A DNA stretch of 11,355 nt. It comes from VXYL01 sp047518105 (GTDB lineage Bacteria > Pseudomonadota > Gammaproteobacteria > Pseudomonadales > Azotimanducaceae). Of this stretch, positions 1-7,100 are shown piece after piece; positions within the stretch are counted from its first letter, which is position 1; every line of letters begins with the position of its first letter. Location: NCBI GenBank assembly GCA_047518105.1, contig JAKZRQ010000327.1, forward strand, positions 1 to 11,355. Reading direction: 5' to 3'. Below the pieces are notes generated by a model, which saw nothing but the letters and a program-made list of their open reading frames with translations, was not told where the DNA came from and ran no database searches. The position numbers and the translations under genes were made by a program.

Positions 1-1
1 C

Positions 2-369
2 GTGGTCCTGATGGCCTGCGACGTCGTCAAGGCTTGCAAGATCGGCGGCAAGCTCGTCAAATGGGCACGAAAGGCGGAACGCGCGCGAGGTGCCGCCAAT
101 CCGGTGGTTCGCCGAGCCATCGAACGCGGGAAGCAGGCTCATAGAGAACTCGAGGAGCGCGTGAAGAAGAAAGGGGACGATTGGGAACCGGAACCAAGCA
201 AACGCGGGAAGGACGGCAGACTCCATCGACCGGATGTCGTGACTCCCGGCGAACGTTTCATCGAGCTCAAGCCGAATACGCCTCGGGTCGGGCTAGCGGA
301 AGAAGGCAGGCCAGGCGGTACGAGGAGCAACTCGGTATGAAGGGAAGAGTCATCTACTATGATCCGTAG
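2..369 (+). pseudogene. C-terminal end of a polymorphic toxin with restriction-endonuclease-like fold, frameshifted, 5' partial
   Basis: The frame is open at the left edge, so the N-terminal delivery part lies outside the window. The visible part begins with a helical, Lys/Arg-rich stretch (LMACDVVKACKIGGKLV and following), typical of the link before a toxin domain. It then reads GRLHRPDVVTPGERFIELKP: an Asp (in RPDVV) followed by E-L-K, the D...ExK nuclease core pattern of restriction-endonuclease-fold toxins. In frame 2 the protein becomes unrelated after KPNTP and stops at 338-340. In frame 1 the sequence from 283 reads SGRASGRRQARRYEEQLG and ends VIYYDP with a stop at 367-369, which is the expected continuation of this family (G-R-x-Q-x-x-R-Y). 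One base therefore seems to be missing near 283. This may be a true loss-of-function mutation, a sequencing error or, less likely, programmed shifting. The predicted activity is a nuclease acting in rival cells; the assignment rests on motif recognition only. Confidence 0.62.
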
Positions 370-985
370 ACAAGCGACGAAGGCGGTCGATCAGGTCGTC
401 GAAGAGATCGTTCCGCTCCTGAAGGAACGGGGCTTTCGAAAGAGGCGTCGGTGCTGGAACAGGAGTCGGAGCGAATTCGTGGACGTCATCCGCATTCAGG
501 AGTCGAAGACCAGCGATCCCGAGCGCCGCGACTTCACCGTCAATCTGGGCGTCTTCGTGCCGGCGTTCCACGAGGCGATCTGGGGCGAGGCTCCGAAGGG
601 CTTCGCTGTGGAGGCCGACTGCGCAGTGCGTCTCAGGCTCGGGGCTCTGACGCAGGGGGAGCCAATGGGCCATGGTCCGGACATATGGTGGGTACTCGCC
701 GACGGCGACGAGCCCGCCGCTTTGGCTGCGTGCAGGGAGATCCGCGATGCGTTGGAAGAGTTCGGCGTTCCCTTTTTCGACCAGTTCCGCGACTTCCCCG
801 CATTGGCGGATCACATGCGGAACCTGACGGGTTGGCAATCGAAGGACCAACTTGCTCAAATGCATCGGGCGTTGGCCGAGTGGAGAAGCGGCGATACGGA
901 CCGTGCACTCGAAACCCTTGCGAGGATCAAGGGCTGGGAGGAGAAGGTTCGGATAGTTCGCGACGTGATCGTTTCGGCTTCGTAG
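359..985 (+). CDS. DUF4304-family protein, probable immunity protein of the adjacent toxin
   Basis: A 208-residue soluble protein without signal peptide or membrane segment. Residues 7-130 fit the DUF4304 pattern: an N-terminal helix ending in LKERGFRKRRRCWNR (21-35), VIRIQESK (43-50), FTVNLGVF (59-66) and a RLRLGALT...DIWWVL segment (91-113). The remaining 75 or so residues form a helical tail (LAQMHRALAEWRSGDTDRALETLARI) of the kind often found after this domain. The ATG at 359 lies 11 nt inside the end of the toxin reading frame, and a purine-rich AGGGAAG (341-347) lies 11 nt upstream, so the two genes are translationally linked. DUF4304 proteins are commonly encoded straight after toxin tails. 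From that position I infer that it binds and neutralises the nuclease domain. No enzymatic residues are evident, and direct inhibition is unproven. Confidence 0.75.
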   Translation: MIRRQATKAVDQVVEEIVPLLKERGFRKRRRCWNRSRSEFVDVIRIQESKTSDPERRDFTVNLGVFVPAFHEAIWGEAPKGFAVEADCAVRLRLGALTQGEPMGHGPDIWWVLADGDEPAALAACREIRDALEEFGVPFFDQFRDFPALADHMRNLTGWQSKDQLAQMHRALAEWRSGDTDRALETLARIKGWEEKVRIVRDVIVSAS

Positions 986-1289
986 CGGTCCGCCCGCAGT
1001 CATCTCGGACACAGCAATTGGCGTCCCACAAGTGACCTCGCGGTGATCTCGGAACACACGCGATCCGAGTCCCGCAGCCCGTTGGGGGGAATGTCGCAAG
1101 GGGCGACGTGCCTCCCCTCCGACACCGAACAGCGCGCCTTGGGACCAGGACGCCGTCGGGGTTTCCTTCGGGAGCTCCTTCGGCGGCTTCTGCCAGCCGT
1201 ACGCGAGCTTGGGATTCGGGCGCCGTATCCGGTGTGGTCGACGTCCGAGCGGGCGGTCTCGCTGGGCCGGGAATCGGCTCCGGCGGACA
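986..1289 (+). other. No clear gene; possible degraded upstream part of the toxin-like remnant
   Basis: About 300 bases between the immunity gene and the recognisable toxin-like remnant. Frame 2 is open from 1043 and reads RALGPGRRRGFLRELLRRLLPAVRELGIRAP among other things, with helical character, but I recognise no family. All other frames are open too, as is usual at this GC content. No ribosome binding site, promoter, RNA gene or repeat could be supported. It may be the decayed upstream part of the second toxin module. Confidence 0.35.
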
Positions 1290-1572
1290 GGCGGATGATG
1301 CGGGACGCGGTCGATGTCGCGGCCGACATCGGCGAATGGGTGTTCGACTTCCTCATCCGGGGACACGGTGGAGGTGGCCGAAGATCTCTACGGAGACCTG
1401 GGTGTCGGCGACTACGGTGGGGCGGCCTTCGGCGCGGCGGGACTACTGTGCGAGGTCGCCAAGGCGTGCAAGATCCTCAAGCGGGTGCCGGTCGAACGCG
1501 CCAAGGGCTGGATCGTAGGCCGAATCCGGGGTGCCCAAGCACATAGCGTCGCCAATGCGAACAAGCGGCACG
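1290..1572 (+). pseudogene. Remnant of a second polymorphic-toxin module (pre-toxin segment, toxin domain lost)
   Basis: In frame 2 the sequence reads RMMRDAVDVAADIGEWVFDF followed by LIRG. In frame 3 it goes on as DTVEVAEDLYGDLGVGDYGG and AAGLLCEVAKACKILKRV, so one frameshift near 1365 interrupts a plausible helical pre-toxin region. CEVAKACKI (1449-1475) matches CDVVKACKI at 17-43 in 7 of 9 residues, and the 27-nt segments agree at 24 positions. A second match, RGxQAH, follows in both copies at different spacing, which points to an internal deletion. No nuclease motif and no stop codon of its own remain: the frame runs on into the antisense of the nucleoside hydrolase gene at 1573. There is no immunity gene after it. 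I read it as a decayed paralogous cassette; the boundaries are approximate. Confidence 0.5.
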
Positions 1573-2487
1573 CTAGGTCCGCGCGCAGAGGGATTCGAGC
1601 ACAACTTCCATGGCGGCCGGCGCGTCGATCCGGTAGGCCACTTGGACATTCTCCGCGTCGTGTCTCCGGCTCGTGCGCTGGTCCACCACGGTCATGCCGC
1701 GGGTCAAGGTGCCGTCGAGTTCCACCGCGACCGCACGCGGCTTGGTCAGGAGAAGGTGCGGGTGGGTCACCGCAAGCACGGCGCAGGGATCGTGCAAGGC
1801 GGCGGCGCGCCGGCCGACCAGCACTTCCATCCGCTGGTGCAGGAAATCGAATATCTGGGCGGCAAACCGGGCCCTGGACGTGTCTACGCCGCGCAAGCGC
1901 TCGGTCACCGCGTCGTCGGTCTGCATTTGATGGGTCAGGTTGAGTCCACACATGGTGAGTTCCGCGCCGGAGTCGAAGACGCGCGCCGCAGCCTCCGGGT
2001 CGGCGAGGATGTTGAATTCGGCAACCCGCGTTGAGTTGCCGACGCCGGTACTGCCGCCCATGATGGAGATGCCCGCAATGCGGTTGACCCAGTCGGGGTC
2101 GCGGTCGATGGCGAGCGCCAGGTTGGTGAGTGGCCCGACGGCCACGACGACCACGTCCGGGGCAGCGGCATCGAGCAGGAAACCGACGGCGTCGTCGCTG
2201 TCTGGTCTACGCCGGTGGCTAATCCGGTCCACCCCGTCGAGGCCAGACTCGCCATGCACCATCGCGGCGTGCATCGGCTCACCCACGAGAGGCTTGGCCG
2301 CACCGCTGTGCACGGGCGTGTCCACGTCGAGGAGCGCGGTGACCAACAGGGCGTTGGCCGTGGTCGCCGGCAGAGGCGCGTTGCCGCTTACGGTGGTGAT
2401 GCCGACCACCTCGGCGTGGCGATGGGCGAGGATCAACGCAATGGCGTCGTCGTGGCCGGGGTCGCAGTCGACAATCAGGCGAGTCAT
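1573..2487 (-). CDS. Inosine-uridine preferring nucleoside hydrolase (IUNH family)
   Basis: A cytosolic enzyme of 304 residues, normal for the family, that hydrolyses the N-glycosidic bond of ribonucleosides to give free base and ribose for salvage. The signature is at the N-terminus: VDCDPGHDDAIAL (6-18) holds the Asp cluster that binds Ca2+ and the catalytic water. Further family blocks are VAVGPLTNLA (115-124), the SIMGGS loop (141-146), EFNILADPEAA (157-167), MCGLNLTHQ (179-187) and the C-terminal HDP (232-234), whose Asp completes the metal site. The ATG at 2487 was chosen because a GAGGAA element lies about 7 nt upstream and the conserved block starts at residue 5; upstream extensions of the frame have no family similarity. 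The base preference (RihA, RihB or RihC type) cannot be told from sequence alone. It is divergent from the GDPD/MFS segment, and its 3' end abuts the toxin remnant. Confidence 0.93.
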   Translation of the reverse strand: MTRLIVDCDPGHDDAIALILAHRHAEVVGITTVSGNAPLPATTANALLVTALLDVDTPVHSGAAKPLVGEPMHAAMVHGESGLDGVDRISHRRRPDSDDAVGFLLDAAAPDVVVVAVGPLTNLALAIDRDPDWVNRIAGISIMGGSTGVGNSTRVAEFNILADPEAAARVFDSGAELTMCGLNLTHQMQTDDAVTERLRGVDTSRARFAAQIFDFLHQRMEVLVGRRAAALHDPCAVLAVTHPHLLLTKPRAVAVELDGTLTRGMTVVDQRTSRRHDAENVQVAYRIDAPAAMEVVLESLCART

Positions 2488-2519
2488 CGGTGGTTCCTCG
2501 GCATTCGTTTGAGAGGTGG

Positions 2520-2565
2520 CCTTGACGATCAAGGGGCGGCGCTCCGGTGCTCCGCCATCAGGCGG
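2520..2565. promoter_or_regulatory. Divergent intergenic region with two short inverted repeats
   Basis: The region between the - strand nucleoside hydrolase gene and the + strand GDPD/MFS segment holds CCTTGA-CGA-TCAAGG (2520-2534) and CCGCC-ATCA-GGCGG (2552-2565). The second is followed at once by TATTAT (2566-2571), which could be a -10 element for rightward transcription. TTGACG at 2522-2527 resembles a -35 but is 38 nt from TATTAT, too far to pair with it. Candidate operators only; the regulator is unknown. Confidence 0.35.
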
Positions 2566-2576
2566 TATTATTGTCC

Positions 2577-2583
2577 AAGGAGG
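2577..2583 (+). promoter_or_regulatory. Strong ribosome binding site before the GDPD remnant
   Basis: AAGGAGG is a near-perfect anti-16S match, 14 nt before the ATG at 2598, somewhat further than optimal. It decides the start of the GDPD-like reading frame and shows that this stub once headed a well-translated gene. Confidence 0.55.
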
Positions 2584-2597
2584 GGAAACAAACACGA

Positions 2598-2777
2598 ATG
2601 AGTCAGCGGACTGTGTTTCCGGGTTTGGATGGGCCACTCGCCATCGCGCACCGGCGCGGAGCGCTCGAGTGGCCGGAGAACGACGCCGTTCGGCCGCTCC
2701 TCGATGTGCTGCGGCGCACGAACAGCGAACCGACCCATCGATCCGTCGGCGGCCATCCGACCGGGGATGCTCCATAG
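2598..2777 (+). pseudogene. N-terminal stub of a glycerophosphodiester phosphodiesterase
   Basis: The frame starts MSQRTVFPGLDGPLAIAHRR and continues GALEWPEN. The IAHR-G...PEN signature is the first active-site block of GDPD-family enzymes, which hydrolyse glycerophosphodiesters to glycerol 3-phosphate and an alcohol; its His and the Glu of PEN are catalytic or metal-binding residues in the family. Here the usual HRG is HRR. After PEN (to about 2697) the family resemblance ends, and the frame stops at 2775-2777 after 59 codons, whereas whole enzymes have about 240 or more residues. The remaining active-site residues and barrel are absent, so the product cannot be functional. The following DNA belongs to an MFS transporter, so the stub looks like one side of a deletion or recombination joint. 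Confidence 0.5.
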
Positions 2778-2818
2778 ACACGGGCCGCTCGGCCTCCGAC
2801 CGCGGCATCCTGATATGG

Positions 2819-3613
2819 ATGTGCGTGCTCATCGCCGTGAACCAACTGGGCTTCGGGGCGGTAATTCCGGTTCTGCCGTTGTACGCCAAGTCGTTCGGCG
2901 TCTCCCAAACGGCCATCGGCGCAACGGTGGCGATGTACGGCCTGGCGCGCGTCTTCCTGGGCATTCCCACTGGCCAGGTCGCCGACCTCCTGGGACGACG
3001 TCACGCCCTGGCGATCGGGGGTGTCGTCACGGTCCTCGGCAATCTCTGGTGCGCCACGGCGACGACTTACGTGGAACTGTTGCTCGCCCGGCTGGTGGCG
3101 GGCGCCGGCGCGGGCATCGTGCTCACCGCCGGCCTCATCGTGCTCGCGGACATCACCACGGTGGCCAACCGCGGTCGGATGTTGGCCATCTACCAGGGGG
3201 TCTTCCTATTCGCCGTGGGCATTGGCCCGTTTCCCGGCGGCTTTCTCGCCGAGCGGTTCGCCCCGGAAGCGCCTTTTCTCGTGTATGCCGTGAAGGGCGC
3301 TCTGGTCACCGCCGTTGCGTGGTTCGGCGTCGCCGAGACACGAGAGCAGCGCCACGACTCGGCGGCTCCCGGTCGGCGGAGCGCGGCCAAGGATCGGCGT
3401 GCAGCTTCGCGCGCTGCTGGAGAACTCGGGATTCCTGCTTGTCTGCCTGATTGGCCTTGTCGGTGCCTTTGCCCGAACCGGCGGCCTGTTCAGCATTGTC
3501 CCGGTGCTGGCCCGGGATCGGCTGTTGCTGTCCACCACCGAGATCGGCTTCGGCTTCGCCTTGGGCAGTGTCGTCGGCTTGATGATCACCTATCCGACCG
3601 GGGTCCTCGCTGA
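2819..3613 (+). pseudogene. MFS transporter, N-terminal half (frameshifted gene)
   Basis: This frame encodes the first six transmembrane helices of a major facilitator exporter in the inner membrane. TM1 is MCVLIAVNQLGFGAVIPVLP. Motif A follows in the 2-3 loop (GQVADLLGRRHALAIGG, about 2975-3025). Then comes the TM5 pattern GVFLFAVGIGPFPGGFLAE, which matches motif C (G...GPxxGG) of the 12-TM drug:H+ antiporter group. Family resemblance stops after VAETREQRHDSAAPG (about 3375); from there the correct reading is in frame 3, and this frame ends at 3613 as noise. The start is uncertain. The frame is open back to 2516, but the sequence before about 2790 is the out-of-frame GDPD stub. ATG 2819 lies inside TM1 and has no ribosome binding site. 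The substrate is unknown; efflux is inferred from motif C. Confidence 0.65.
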
Positions 3614-4013
3614 TCGCTTTGGCCGCAAAGCAGTCATTGTTCCCGCCACGATGCTGATTGGCGCGTCGATGCTGGGCTTCAGTTTCGCCTCCGACTACGC
3701 CTGGTTCCTGTCAGGCTGCGTCGTATGGGGAGTGGCGATCACGGCGTCCGGCGCGGCGCCGGCCGCCTACGCGGCGGACTCCGCGCCGCTCGGCATGAAC
3801 GCCGCCGCGATGAGTTCCTATCGGATGCTGAGCGACATGGGCTACGTCATCGGCCCCATCCTGCTCGGCTTGCTCGGCGACGCCGGCGGCTTGGACGCCG
3901 CTCTCTGGGCAGCAGCGGTTGGGCTCTTTCTCGCCGCCGGTCTGTTTGCGCGGTTCGCACCGGAAACGACCTCGCCGGGCCCTCGACGTTCGCCAAGCCG
4001 ACGACGGGGCTAG
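3396..4013 (+). pseudogene. MFS transporter, C-terminal half (frameshifted gene)
   Basis: This is the +1-frame continuation of the same transporter. It begins around RIGVQLRALLENSGFLLVCL (TM7) and carries the second-half motif A repeat GVLADRFGRKAVIV (about 3600-3645), hydrophobic segments for TM8 to TM12, and SSYRMLSDMGYVIGPILLGL in TM11. It ends after a short basic tail with TAG at 4011-4013. Together with the first half, the total length is about 400 residues, normal for a 12-TM MFS protein. Only the central cytoplasmic loop, where the frame changes between about 3345 and 3400, is abnormal. GTG 3399 could serve as an internal start, but it has no clear ribosome binding site and half transporters of this type are not expected to work. 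Either the gene is inactive or one base is wrong in the sequence. Confidence 0.65.
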
Positions 4014-4084
4014 ATTCCCTGAGCACGCCGAATGTCGACACTTGAGTTGCATTTCGAACGAAGTCGGGAGACGGCGTAGGCACG

Positions 4085-4136
4085 TCAAACGCGCCTACCG
4101 GGCGCGCATTCTCAAACGCGCCCGTCTTGAGCGCGC
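4085..4136 (+). repeat. Direct repeat and hairpin upstream of lhr
   Basis: TCAAACGCGCC occurs twice (4085-4095 and 4112-4122). The second copy lies inside an imperfect hairpin: GCGCG (4102-4106) pairs with CGCGC (4132-4136) and CTCAA (4111-4115) with TTGAG (4127-4131), with a 4-nt bulge and an 11-nt loop. There is no T-run after it, so it is not an ordinary intrinsic terminator for the MFS gene. Its right arm overlaps the putative upstream promoter block of lhr. Confidence 0.4.
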
Positions 4137-4171
4137 ACGAGCGTCGGCGAACGGGCTGGTACCATTCGCCC
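4127..4171 (+). promoter_or_regulatory. Putative lhr promoter giving a leaderless transcript
   Basis: TACCAT (4160-4165) looks like a -10 element and ends 6 nt before the ATG at 4172, so transcription would begin at or next to the start codon. No Shine-Dalgarno sequence is present. TTGAGCGCGCACGA (4127-4140) lies 19 nt upstream of the hexamer. The same arrangement precedes the GNAT gene at 10215 (TTGGGCGCACGA, 19 nt, TACAATTCGCGT, ATG), which is the main support for this call. Confidence 0.5.
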
Positions 4172-7100
4172 ATGGCTGCCCTTGACCGCTTCCACCCGGA
4201 GATTCAGCGCTGGTTCCGCGACAGGTTCCGCGCGCCGACGGACGTTCAGGAACGCAGTTGGCCGCGCATCGCCGCCGGCGAGCACCTGCTGATCACCGCG
4301 CCCACGGGCAGCGGCAAGACCTTGACGGCGTTCTTGTGGGCGATCGATGCCTTTGCCACCGGGCAATCCGAACCCGATGCCACGCGCGTTCTCTACATCT
4401 CGCCCCTGAAGGCCCTGAACAACGACATCCGCACCAACCTGATCGAACCGATCGGGCAAATCCGGGAACGGTTCGCCGCCAGCGGCACCTCCTTTCCCAA
4501 CCTCCGTGTTCAGACCCGCAGCGGCGATACTGACGCCGGCGACCGCCAACGGATGCTGCGCCGACCGCCGGAACTCCTGATCACGACCCCCGAGAGCCTG
4601 AACCTGTTGTTGACCACCGTGCGCGGGCGGCAAGCGTTGTCCACGGTGCAAACGGTAATTCTCGACGAGATTCACTCGGTGGTGGAGAACCGCCGAGGCG
4701 TGCAGCTCATGACCGGTCTGGAGCGGCTTGCCGAGGTCGCAGGCGAATTCCAGCGGGTCGCCCTGTCCGCCACGGTGCGCCCCCTTGAACTGGTGGCGCA
4801 GTATGTTGGCGGGCGGGACTCCACGGGTGAACAACGCCCGGTGGGCATCGTCGAATCGAAGACCGCGAAGGCGATGGACTTTCGCGTCCGCTTTCCCGAA
4901 GCCGCCCGGGTGGCCGCCAACAACGGCGAGAAGATCTGGGAACCGCTATCCGACGCCTTCAAGGATGTGATCGACGCCAACCGTTCGACGCTGTTTTTCG
5001 CCAACAGCCGTCGTATGGCAGAGAAGATCACCCTGAAGCTCAACGACGATGCCGTCGCCCCCCTCGCCTACGCCCACCACGGCTCCCTCGCGCGGGAGAT
5101 CCGTACCGAGGTTGAAACGCGGCTCAAGCAGGGCGAACTCAAGGCCATCGTCGCAACGAACTCCCTGGAGATGGGCATCGACATCGGCGACTTGGACGAG
5201 GTGGTGCTGATCGGGTCGCCGCCGTCCATCGCCTCGGCGTTGCAGCGGGTGGGGCGTGCCGGCCACCGGGTCGGCGACACCAGCCGGGGTTCCCTGTTCC
5301 CCACTTACGCCAAGGACTTCCTCGAAGCCGCCGTTGTGGCCAAGGCCATGCGCGAGAAGGACATCGAACCGTTGAAGCCGCTTGTCAATCCCCTGGACGT
5401 GCTTGCGCAGACGCTCGTGTCCTGCGCGGCATCCGAGGAGTGGGAAACGGAGAAGCTCTACCGAGTGCTCACCCGCGCCGCGCCGTACGCGGAGTTGCCC
5501 CGAGAGCAATTCGATCTGGTGGTGGAGATGCTGGCGGGCCGCTACGCGGGGACTCGGGTCAGGGAGCTCAAACCACGGCTCGCCTTCGACCGGGTGCGGG
5601 AGACCGTGAAGGCGCGCCAAGGCGCGGTGTTCGCACTGTACACGTCCGGCGGCACCATTCCCGACCGGGGCTACTTCACCCTGCGCCATGCCGAAAGCGG
5701 GGCCGCCATCGGCGAGTTGGACGAGGAGTTCGTCTGGGAGGCGAGCGTCGGCCAGACCTTCACGCTCGGCACCCAGAACTGGCTGATCCAGCGGATCACC
5801 CACAACGACGTGCTGGTCCGGAACGCGCCGCCGAAGGCTACTGCACCGCCTTTCTGGCGTGCGGAAGGCTTCAGCCGGGGCGCGTACTTTTCCGCGCGCA
5901 TCGCCCAGTTCCTGGAAGCCGCCAACGACCGGCTCGTCCGGCGCGACGAAGCGGGACTCGAAACCGAGCTTCGGCATCTCGGATTCGACACCGTCGCGGC
6001 CGATGAACTACTCGGTTTCCTCAAGCGCCAGCGCGAGACCACGCGCAGCGACCTGCCCCATGCGAATCATCTGCTCGTCGAACACGTGATGAGCGGCCCA
6101 GGGGGGTATGCAGGCGGAGACCGGGAGCAGCAAGTCATTCTCCATACGACTTGGGGCGGTCGCGTCAACCGGCCCATCGCACTGGCCTTGGAAGCGGCTT
6201 GGCGGCAACGGTTCCCGAGGCCCGCCGAGGTGCATGCCGACAACGACGCCATCGTGGTGCAGGTGAAGGAGGGCGTTGATCCCGCGGTTCTGCTTAGCCT
6301 CGTGACGCCCGCCAACTTCGAGCCGCTCCTGCGGGAGTCGCTTGAGCAGTCGGGTTTCTTTGGCGCCCGCTTCCGCGAGTGCGCCGGCCGGTCGCTGCTG
6401 CTCGTCAAACGCCGCTTCAAGCAGCGCATGCCGCTTTGGATGACGCGTTTGCAGGCCAAGAAGCTGATGACCGCCACCAAGCCGCTGGACGACTTCCCGG
6501 TGATGCTCGAGACCTGGCGCACCTGCATGAAGGACGAATTCGATCTGCCTGCGGCCTACGAGGCGTTGGAGCGGCTGGCCGCAGGCGAACTCGCCTGGTC
6601 GGTGGCCACCGTTTCCGTGCCGAGCCCGTTCGCTGCGGGTATCGCCTACGACCAGATCGGCCGTTACATGTACGCCGACGATAGGCCCGAACAGGGCGGT
6701 CGTTCGGCGCTGTCGGACGACCTGATCCGCAAGGCGGTGTTCGACCGTTCGCTGCGCCCCGCCATCGAGGCGGCGGTCATCGAGGACTTCGAGTCGCGAA
6801 TCCAGCGCAGCCGCGTCGGCTATGTGCCCGAAGGCGAAGAAGAGCTTGCGGAGTGGGTCAAGGAGCGTACCGCGATCGTCGAGGACGAGTGGTTCGAAGG
6901 CGTGGACATTCCCCTGAGGCTCGAGCGGCTCGTCTGGGGCGGGCGGACCTTTCTGATCCATCCCGAGGTCGACATCGGCGCCGATCCCGTTCGCCGGGCG
7001 GGGGAAATCCTGCAGTTCTTCGGACCGAGAACGGCTGCCGAACTCGCGGACGTTCTTCCCTTCGACGACATCGAGTCGATCATCCGTGAACTCGAGGACG

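Noticed and set aside
350..1366. 338-codon open frame on the - strand opposite the DUF4304 gene
   Set aside because: Composition is Arg/Pro-rich with no family resemblance, and it covers a recognisable gene on the other strand. A short stretch near 1150-1230 looked protein-like, but nothing supports it.
2522..2571. TTGACG and TATTAT as a sigma70 promoter pair
   Set aside because: The spacing of 38 nt is far from the usual 16-18, so they cannot form one promoter.
2516..2818. N-terminal extension of the MFS frame back to 2516
   Set aside because: The extension is the out-of-frame reading of the GDPD start and is not membrane-protein-like.
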